DNA of 11,268 nucleotides, from contig VFKO01000406.1 in the NCBI GenBank assembly GCA_009885515.1, positions 1-11,268 on the forward strand. The letters run 5' to 3'. This document shows, piece after piece, positions 5,252 through 11,268 of the stretch; positions within the stretch are counted from its first letter, which is position 1; every line of letters begins with the position of its first letter. The stretch comes from Rhodobiaceae bacterium (GTDB lineage: Bacteria; Pseudomonadota; Alphaproteobacteria; Micropepsales; Micropepsaceae). The translations under genes were made by a program, and so were the position numbers. Below the pieces are notes generated by a model, which was not told where the DNA came from, ran no database searches, and saw nothing but the letters and a program-made list of their open reading frames with translations.

Positions 5252-7984
5252 ATGTTCGGCATGACTACGCTGGCCAAGAAAATTTTCGGCTCCAGCAACG
5301 ACCGCATCCTCAAGCCCTATTACGCCAAAGTTCCGCGTATTAACGACCTCGAGCCCGCCATCGCCAAACTGACCGATGACGAGCTGCGCCAGCGCACCGT
5401 CGATTTCCGCGAACAAGTTGCAAAAGGCCGCAAGCTCGACGATCTGATGTATGAGGCCTTCGCCACCGTTCGCGAAGCCGCCAAACGCTCGCTCGGCCAG
5501 CGCCATTTCGACGTCCAGCTGATCGGCGGCATGGTCCTGAACGCGGGCTGCATCGCCGAAATGAAAACCGGCGAAGGCAAAACGCTGGTCGCAACCCTGC
5601 CCGTCTACCTCAACGCCCTTTCCAACAAGGGCGTCCATGTCGTTACCGTCAACGACTATCTCGCCAAACGTGACGCTGAGTGGATGGGCCAAGTCTATCG
5701 CTTCCTGGGGCTGAAAGTCGGCTGCATCGTCCACGGCTTGAACGACACCCAGCGCCGCGAACAATACGCCGCCGACGTCACCTACGGCACCAACAACGAA
5801 TACGGCTTCGACTATCTGCGCGACAACATGAAATACACCACAGCGCAAATGGTTCAGCGCGGCCACAATTTTGCAATCGTCGATGAAGTCGACTCGATTC
5901 TGATCGACGAAGCGCGCACGCCCCTCATCATTTCCGGCCCCACCGAAGACCACTCAAATCTCTACAAAATCATTGACGCCTTCATGCCCGAGCTCTTAGC
6001 CGAGCATTTTGAGCTTGAAGAAAAACACCGCACCGTCACGCTGACCGAAGAAGGCAACGAGGCCGTCGAAAGCTGGTTGTCGAAAAATGGCATCATGGGT
6101 GAAGGCGGCCTCTACGACATAGCCAACGTCTCTTACGTCCATCACGTCAACCAGGCCCTGCGCGCCCACAAACTCTTCCAGAAAGACCGCGACTACATCG
6201 TCAAGGACAACAAGGTCGTCATCATCGACGAATTCACCGGCCGCATGATGGAGGGCAGACGCTATTCCGAAGGGCTGCATCAGGCGCTCGAAGCCAAGGA
6301 AAGCGTCGCCATCCAGCCTGAAAACGTTACTCTGGCGTCGATTACATTCCAGAATTTCTTCAGGCTCTACGGCAAGCTTGCCGGCATGACGGGCACCGCC
6401 TCCACCGAAGCCAACGAATTCATGGAAATCTATAGTCTCGATGTCATCGAGATTCCAACCAATGTTCAGGTCGGCCGCGTCGATGACGACGACGAAATCT
6501 ACCGCACCATCGAAGAAAAAAACGAAGCCATCATCGAAACCATCAAGGACTGCGCCCAGCGCGGCCAACCGGTTCTGGTGGGTACCGTATCGATTGAAAA
6601 GTCCGAAAGCCTGGCCGCCATCCTCAAGAAACAGAAGATCAAGCACAACGTCTTGAACGCCCGCTACCACGAGATGGAGGCCCAGATCATCTCGCAAGCA
6701 GGCGTCCCCGGAACAGTGACGATCGCGACAAACATGGCCGGCCGTGGCACCGACATCCAGCTCGGCGGCAATGCCGACATGCGCATCACGGTTGAAACCA
6801 TCGGCATCGAAGACGAAGGCGAAAAGAAAAAAATCGCCGATCGCATTCGCGCCGAAATCGCTGTAGCCAGACAGAAAGTGCTCGATGCCGGCGGACTTTA
6901 CGTGCTGGGCACCGAGCGCCATGAAAGCAGGCGCATCGACAACCAGCTGCGCGGCCGCTCCGGCCGCCAGGGCGATCCCGGTCACTCGAAGTTTTATCTC
7001 AGCCTGCACGACGATTTGATGCGCATCTTCGGCCAGGACAAGCTCGACGGCATGTTGCAGCGTCTGGGCCTCAAGCACGGTGAAGCGATCTCCCACGGCA
7101 TGGTCAACGCCGCGGTGGCCAAATCCCAACAACGGGTCGAAGCCCGCAACTTCGACATCCGCAAGAACCTGCTGAAGTTCGACAACGTTATGAACGACCA
7201 GCGCAAGACAATCTTCGAACAGCGCCTGGAATTCATCGGCGCCGAGAGCGTCCACGAAACAATTCTGGGCATGCGTCAGCAATTGATCGAAGATCTTGTC
7301 AAACGCTATGTCCCCGATAATTCATACGCCGAACAGTGGAAAACCGCCGACCTGGAAACCGACGTCACCGAATTTTTCGGCATGAACCTGCCCATCGTCC
7401 AATGGGGCAAGGAAGAAGGCATCGCCGAAGAAGAACTGACTGAGCGCATCACCAAGGCCGCCAACTCGCGCAGCAACGAGCGCATGCAGGCAGCCCCGCC
7501 CGACGTTGTCAGTCAGATCGAACGCGCCATCCTGCTGCAAACCATCGACCACGAATGGCGCGAGCATCTGGTGACCCTCGATCATTTGCGCCACACGATC
7601 GGCTTGCGCGGCTATGGCCAGCGCGACCCGCTCAACGAGTACAAGACCGAAGCCTTCCTGTTGTTCGAGGGTCTGCTCGCGCGCATCCGCCAGCAAATCA
7701 CTCGTCAGCTCATGCACGTGCAGTTGCAAATGGAAGCCCCGCCAGACCTCGACGAAAGTGCGCTTCCGCAAATGCGCGCCACCCACATCAATCCCGACAC
7801 CGGCGAGAACGAATTCGACGACGAACCTATAGTAGGCAGACCGTTGACCAACACGCCGCGTTTGGCCGGACGGCCAATTCCCGTCAACCCGAACGATCCC
7901 GCAACCTGGGGCAAAGTCCAGCGCAACGCCCCCTGCCCCTGTGGCTCAGGAAAGAAGTTCAAACAATGTCATGGAGTGATTTGA
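5252..7984 (+). CDS. secA: Preprotein translocase ATPase SecA
   Basis: SecA is the ATP-driven motor that pushes unfolded preproteins through SecYEG. The 910-aa length is normal for Alphaproteobacteria. Motifs in order are the N-terminal ALAKKIFG-like segment (LAKKIFGSSNDR), Walker A MKTGEGKT (104-111), DEVDSILIDEARTPL with the DEVD box at 211-214, FTGRMMEGRRYSEGLHQA in the preprotein cross-linking/NBD1 region, NMAGRGTDIQLGGN in NBD2, RIDNQLRGRSGRQGDPG, and the helical scaffold and wing regions. The C-terminal SEC-C zinc site is complete: C895, C897, C906 and H907 in NAPCPCGSGKKFKQCHG, which binds SecB and ribosomes. The start has AAGGA 9 nt upstream. A second ATG three codons later is possible. 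It is a single-gene unit and its stop lies 22 bp from the convergent dioxygenase stop. Confidence 0.98.
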   Translation: MFGMTTLAKKIFGSSNDRILKPYYAKVPRINDLEPAIAKLTDDELRQRTVDFREQVAKGRKLDDLMYEAFATVREAAKRSLGQRHFDVQLIGGMVLNAGCIAEMKTGEGKTLVATLPVYLNALSNKGVHVVTVNDYLAKRDAEWMGQVYRFLGLKVGCIVHGLNDTQRREQYAADVTYGTNNEYGFDYLRDNMKYTTAQMVQRGHNFAIVDEVDSILIDEARTPLIISGPTEDHSNLYKIIDAFMPELLAEHFELEEKHRTVTLTEEGNEAVESWLSKNGIMGEGGLYDIANVSYVHHVNQALRAHKLFQKDRDYIVKDNKVVIIDEFTGRMMEGRRYSEGLHQALEAKESVAIQPENVTLASITFQNFFRLYGKLAGMTGTASTEANEFMEIYSLDVIEIPTNVQVGRVDDDDEIYRTIEEKNEAIIETIKDCAQRGQPVLVGTVSIEKSESLAAILKKQKIKHNVLNARYHEMEAQIISQAGVPGTVTIATNMAGRGTDIQLGGNADMRITVETIGIEDEGEKKKIADRIRAEIAVARQKVLDAGGLYVLGTERHESRRIDNQLRGRSGRQGDPGHSKFYLSLHDDLMRIFGQDKLDGMLQRLGLKHGEAISHGMVNAAVAKSQQRVEARNFDIRKNLLKFDNVMNDQRKTIFEQRLEFIGAESVHETILGMRQQLIEDLVKRYVPDNSYAEQWKTADLETDVTEFFGMNLPIVQWGKEEGIAEEELTERITKAANSRSNERMQAAPPDVVSQIERAILLQTIDHEWREHLVTLDHLRHTIGLRGYGQRDPLNEYKTEAFLLFEGLLARIRQQITRQLMHVQLQMEAPPDLDESALPQMRATHINPDTGENEFDDEPIVGRPLTNTPRLAGRPIPVNPNDPATWGKVQRNAPCPCGSGKKFKQCHGVI

Positions 7985-8006
7985 CCAGACTAAAATCACG
8001 CAGCGC

Positions 8007-8852
8007 TCACCGCGGCCGGTCCCCTTCTATCGTCACCCGATACATTTCGCGGCGATGACCGTGATAGTCGTTGAGAGCATAATGCTGCGTACATCGATTG
8101 TCCCAGAACGCCGCCGCCCCCTTGGTCCACACAAAGCGGCAGGTGAACTCTGGCTTGGCGCAGTGCTCATAAAGCCAGCGCAACAAAGGCCGGCTTTCAT
8201 CTTTCGTCCATCCTTCAAACCGCTGCGTAAACCCCACATTCACATAGAGCGCTTTGCGGCCGGTCTCAGGATGCGTGCGCACCACCGGATGAACGGTTGC
8301 GGTCTTCGCGTCGTCCGAGGTCTTGGGCTTCATGCTGCGCTGATCATTGTGCCGGTTGGCCTCGCTCAGGCCGTCCACACCATACTGCGCATTGGCCGAA
8401 TGCACCCCGTTCAGCGCCTCAACCGTGCGCTTCAGGCCCGGCGAAAGCGCATCGAAAGCCAGATATTGATTGGCAAACATCGTGTCCCCGCCAACCGGCG
8501 GCACGTCAATCGCGTAGAGGATGGAGCCCAGCGGCGGCTTCTCCATGAACGTCATGTCGGAATGCCAGCCTCCGCCGAAATTCACTTTGTCGTCTTTTTC
8601 CTTGAACACGCGCATCACCTCCGGATGGCCTGGAACCGATGGCCCATACGGGTGAATGCTGATCGCGCCAAACCGCCGCGCAAATGTCAGTTGCTGCTCG
8701 GGCGTCATCGCCTGATCGCGAAAGAAGATGACGCAGTGATCCAGCAACGCCTGACGCACATCGGCCAGCTCGGCCCCATCCAGGTTACGCGACAGATCCA
8801 CACCGGAAATTTCAGCGCCCAAAGCGCCAGATACTCGCTTGATCGATATCAT
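8007..8852 (-). CDS. TauD/TfdA-family Fe(II)/2-oxoglutarate dioxygenase
   Basis: A 281-aa cytoplasmic dioxygenase that couples oxidative decarboxylation of 2-oxoglutarate to hydroxylation of an organic substrate. The iron triad is visible as H97 and D99 in WHSDMTF and H257 in WDNRCTQHYALNDY. The 2-oxoglutarate arginine is R268, 11 residues after H257 as in TauD, followed by YRVTIEGD. Alignment from memory with E. coli TauD shows a kept HP motif (H67 for TauD H70), but TauD Y73 and N95 are replaced by Gly. Taurine is therefore not a safe substrate call; other sulfonates, aryloxyacids or unrelated substrates are possible. The start at 8852 matches the family N-terminus, though no strong ribosome site precedes it. 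It is divergent from the epoxide-hydrolase pair across ~110 bp. Confidence 0.9.
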   Translation of the reverse strand: MISIKRVSGALGAEISGVDLSRNLDGAELADVRQALLDHCVIFFRDQAMTPEQQLTFARRFGAISIHPYGPSVPGHPEVMRVFKEKDDKVNFGGGWHSDMTFMEKPPLGSILYAIDVPPVGGDTMFANQYLAFDALSPGLKRTVEALNGVHSANAQYGVDGLSEANRHNDQRSMKPKTSDDAKTATVHPVVRTHPETGRKALYVNVGFTQRFEGWTKDESRPLLRWLYEHCAKPEFTCRFVWTKGAAAFWDNRCTQHYALNDYHGHRREMYRVTIEGDRPR

Positions 8853-8879
8853 GCGCCAAGGCTAGACGCCGCCATGGCA

Positions 8880-8896
8880 GCTTGCAAGCCGCAAGC
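8880..8896. promoter_or_regulatory. Inverted repeat in the dioxygenase/epoxide-hydrolase intergenic region
   Basis: GCTTGC and GCAAGC form a perfect 6-bp inverted repeat around AAGCC. It lies between the divergent starts at 8852 and 8963 and just before a TTGTCA at 8901-8906 that could be a -35 for the rightward genes. A role as operator for an unseen regulator is a guess. Confidence 0.3.
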
Positions 8897-8962
8897 AGCG
8901 TTGTCATGGCCGCCCTTTCCTGCTGCTATGACTGCACCGCTAAATCAATGAGGCAAGAGCTC

Positions 8963-10117
8963 ATGCAAAAACCCACACCCTTCAAGATTGATATCCCGGA
9001 AACCACTATCAACCAGATCCTTGACCGGGTTCGCCAGTTCGAGTGGCCCGACGCCCCCGAAGGCGGTGGCTGGGCCTACGGCACAGACCTCGCAACCATG
9101 AAAGACATCGTCGAACACTGGCTTCACAGCTACAACTGGGATCGCGAGCAGGAGATCATAAATCGCCTGCCGCACTTCAAAGCCCGTATCCGTGACCTCG
9201 ACATCCACTTCATCCATCTGCGCTCGAACGCACCCAAACGCCGCCCATTGCTTATCACCCACGGTTGGCCCGGCTCCTTCATCGAATTCATGAGTGTTAT
9301 GGAACCGCTCGCCTTTCCCGAAAAATTTGCAGGAAGTGCCAGCGACGCCTTCGACGTCGTAATCCCATCGCTCCCCGGTTACGGCTTCTCCGGTAAACCG
9401 GCAAAGCCCATCAGTCCACGTACGATTGCCGCCTATTTCGATGAGTTGATGACTGAAACTCTCGGCTACAGCAATTACATCGCCCAAGGCGGTGACTGGG
9501 GATCGTCCGTTTCGGGCTGGCTGGGTTACGAAGGCAAAGGCTGTCGCGCCGCGCATCTCAATATGTTCGGTTGGCGATCGCCTGGCGTCGCTGCTGAAAC
9601 CCCCGAAGAAAAGCAGGCCGAGAAACACGCCGAAATGCTCTTCAACATGGAAGGAGCGTATTTCCGGCAGCAATCAACAAAGCCGCTAACCTTGTCCTAC
9701 GCATTGATGGATTCGCCAGTCGGCACAGCAGCCTGGATAATCGAGAAATTCAAAGGCTGGTCCGACCTCGACAATGGAAAACTTGAGTCCATCTACACAA
9801 AGGATCAGTTGCTGACCAATGTGATGATCTATCTGGTCACACGCACCTTTGGCACGTCGACATGGCTTTACCGCGGGCTCTTCGAAGACACGCGTGGAGC
9901 ACCCGTGCCACCCAAATCCAGAATCGAAAAACCGGTTGGCATCGCGCGCTTTCCGACCGATCTCATACCGTTTCCACCGCGCTCATTGGTTGAACGCCAC
10001 ATGAATGTTACACGCTGGACCGAGTTCAAACGCGGCGGCCACTTCGCGGCGATGGAACGCCCGCAAGACTTCATCGAAGACGTTCGCGCTTTCGGAAGAG
10101 ATCTCGATGCGGGCTGA
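8963..10117 (+). CDS. Epoxide hydrolase, microsomal-type (EHN domain plus alpha/beta hydrolase)
   Basis: A 384-aa protein with an N-terminal epoxide hydrolase (EHN) domain (PFKIDIPE through HFIHLRS, about 6-88) and then an alpha/beta hydrolase domain. Motifs are the oxyanion hole HGWPG (100-104), the strand PSLPGYGFSGKP, the nucleophile D178 in GGDWGSS, the likely acid D333 in FPTDLIPFP, and H360 in RGGHFAAMERP. STKPLTLSYALMDSPVG is the usual family signature. The mammalian microsomal enzyme has Glu at the acid position; Asp here is like many bacterial members. The reaction would be trans-hydration of an epoxide through an alkyl-enzyme ester, but the substrate is unknown. I start at 8963 (AGGCAAGAG upstream) because residues encoded before it (from 8882) do not match the family. 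The stop overlaps the next gene by 11 bp. Confidence 0.88.
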   Translation: MQKPTPFKIDIPETTINQILDRVRQFEWPDAPEGGGWAYGTDLATMKDIVEHWLHSYNWDREQEIINRLPHFKARIRDLDIHFIHLRSNAPKRRPLLITHGWPGSFIEFMSVMEPLAFPEKFAGSASDAFDVVIPSLPGYGFSGKPAKPISPRTIAAYFDELMTETLGYSNYIAQGGDWGSSVSGWLGYEGKGCRAAHLNMFGWRSPGVAAETPEEKQAEKHAEMLFNMEGAYFRQQSTKPLTLSYALMDSPVGTAAWIIEKFKGWSDLDNGKLESIYTKDQLLTNVMIYLVTRTFGTSTWLYRGLFEDTRGAPVPPKSRIEKPVGIARFPTDLIPFPPRSLVERHMNVTRWTEFKRGGHFAAMERPQDFIEDVRAFGRDLDAG

Positions 10118-11268
10118 GAAACAAACATTTCAAGTTGCCGTCGCGCAATCCGAAATCGACGATCTCAAATCCCGCCTCGCCCGCGTACGCTGGCCAAATG
10201 AACCCTCAGACAACGATGCCTGGGACTGGGGCACAAACCTTTCCTACATGAAGCGCCTCATCACCTATTGGCGCGACGAGTTTGATTGGCGCAAGGCGGA
10301 AATCGAACTGAACCGCTTCCCGCAGTTCACGATCGATCTGCCCGCCGGAGACGAAACTCATACCATCCATTTCATTCACGAAAAGAGTTCCGGCAACTCG
10401 CCACTGCCCTTGATTCTGACTCATGGCTGGCCATCGACCTATCGCGAATTTCTAGACGTCGTCGAGCCGCTTGCTCATCCCGAGCGCTTCGGCGGCGATG
10501 CCGAAGACGGCATGGACATCATCGTGCCCTCGCTCATCGGCTTTGGGTTTTCCTCCAAACCCATATCACCGGTCGGCCCCGCCAAAATTGCTGAGCTCTG
10601 GCACCGCTTGATGCACGACGTGCTTGGATACAAACGCTACGCAGCGCAAGCGGGTGACTGGGGCAGCTTCGTCACTTCGCGCCTGGCACTTCAACATCCA
10701 GAAAGCGTTGTCGCGATCCATCTCACCATGCTGCCACTGCGGCCGAATTTGAAACACGAGTCTCAACCCCCGGTCACCGCAGAGGAAGCGGACTGGATTC
10801 CGAAGATGAAGGCGTGGTGGGCGCAGGAGGAAGGTTATCGCTCGATTCAATCGACAAAGCCAATGGCGCTCGCCTACGGACTGATGGATTCGCCCGTCGG
10901 CCTCGCAGGCTGGCTCGCCGACAAATACTGGCGTCTGGGCGACACACGCAAGAACCATCCCTACACCGGCATGGAGCAGCGCTTCCCCATGCATACCATG
11001 TGCACGCAACTTTCGCTCTACTGGTTCTCCGGCACCATTAATTCGGCCAACATGCTCTACAAGGCCGCCCCGGCGGAACACAGCGCCCAGATCAAACCCG
11101 GCGAACGCGTCACTGTCCCCACTGCCTATTCCGACTACCCAATGGATGTTTTACCGCCTACCCCCGAAAGCTGGGGCCGCCGCAGCTACAACATTGTCCG
11201 CTGGCGCGAAATGAAAGCCGGCGGCCACTTCGCGGCGATGGAAGAACCGAAAGCCTTCGCTGACGACG
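10107..11268 (+). CDS. Second epoxide hydrolase family protein, microsomal-type (3' end outside window)
   Basis: The frame stays open to the window end, giving 387 residues with almost all of the protein present. The ATG at 10107 lies 11 nt inside the end of the previous gene and has GGAAGAG 6 nt upstream, so translation is probably coupled. The same layout as its neighbour is visible: an EHN domain (about 6-92), HGWPS (106-110, where the neighbour has HGWPG), nucleophile D184 in AGDWGSF, STKPMALAYGLMDSPVG, likely acid D347 in YPMDVLP, and H374 in AGGHFAAMEEP. IGFGFSSKP replaces the usual PGYGFSGKP. The pair looks like an old tandem duplication with diverged substrate pockets. The family's usual length suggests only a few residues are missing. 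Confidence 0.88.
   Translation, partial: MRAEKQTFQVAVAQSEIDDLKSRLARVRWPNEPSDNDAWDWGTNLSYMKRLITYWRDEFDWRKAEIELNRFPQFTIDLPAGDETHTIHFIHEKSSGNSPLPLILTHGWPSTYREFLDVVEPLAHPERFGGDAEDGMDIIVPSLIGFGFSSKPISPVGPAKIAELWHRLMHDVLGYKRYAAQAGDWGSFVTSRLALQHPESVVAIHLTMLPLRPNLKHESQPPVTAEEADWIPKMKAWWAQEEGYRSIQSTKPMALAYGLMDSPVGLAGWLADKYWRLGDTRKNHPYTGMEQRFPMHTMCTQLSLYWFSGTINSANMLYKAAPAEHSAQIKPGERVTVPTAYSDYPMDVLPPTPESWGRRSYNIVRWREMKAGGHFAAMEEPKAFADD

Noticed and set aside
5138..5953. 271-aa minus-strand open frame over the secA start
   Set aside because: It is a shadow of the secA N-terminal coding region with no supporting start or motif.
5996..7282. 428-aa open frame on the minus strand inside secA
   Set aside because: It is antisense to conserved SecA helicase sequence. 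Long antisense frames are common in GC-rich genes, and the peptide shows no family feature.
8055..8951. 298-aa plus-strand open frame opposite the dioxygenase
   Set aside because: The minus strand carries intact Fe(II) and 2-oxoglutarate motifs. The plus frame has no motif.
8882..8962. Longer first epoxide hydrolase starting at 8882
   Set aside because: The extra 27 residues do not match the family, have no good ribosome site and run through the intergenic control region.

Overview
The window looks like chromosomal DNA of a GC-rich alphaproteobacterium. The main support is a full-length SecA of alphaproteobacterial type (910 aa, with the C-terminal zinc-binding SEC-C motif), the Nu-class GST and the general codon use. 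I cannot name a genus.

Layout. (1) Positions 1-1274 hold the C-terminal part of a heavy-metal RND pump (CusA/CzcA family) that begins before the window. (2) Positions 1271-4390 form a compact arsenic-type module with a divergent centre. arsR and then arsM (arsenite methyltransferase) run leftward. A membrane-targeted or exported alpha/beta hydrolase with an Asp nucleophile and then a YfcG-like glutathione transferase run rightward. (3) Positions 4407-4610 hold a second, diverged copy of the last ~60 codons of an RND pump, left as a remnant directly after the GST gene. The arsenic module is therefore bracketed by direct repeats of an RND gene tail. (4) Positions 4611-5251 are mostly non-coding, with one doubtful 60-aa ORF, a cluster of nested and interleaved inverted repeats, and the likely secA promoter and leader hairpin. 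(5) secA is at 5252-7984. (6) A TauD/TfdA-family dioxygenase (minus strand, 8007-8852) faces secA tail to tail. It is divergent from two overlapping epoxide-hydrolase-family genes (8963-10117, and 10107 to the window end, where the second is cut).

How the parts may work together. Two 22-bp imperfect palindromes of the same design (TATATGCA, 6-nt spacer, TGCxxATA) lie at the arsM promoter and in the arsR/hydrolase divergent region. Each overlaps a predicted -10 element. The simplest reading is that both are operators for the encoded ArsR, so arsM, the hydrolase and the GST would form one regulon. ArsM methylates As(III). The hydrolase and GST have no established place in arsenic pathways, and their joint control is the most novel idea here. 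No arsenite efflux pump or arsenate reductase gene is seen in the window. The dioxygenase and epoxide-hydrolase pair look like an unrelated catabolic or detoxification locus.
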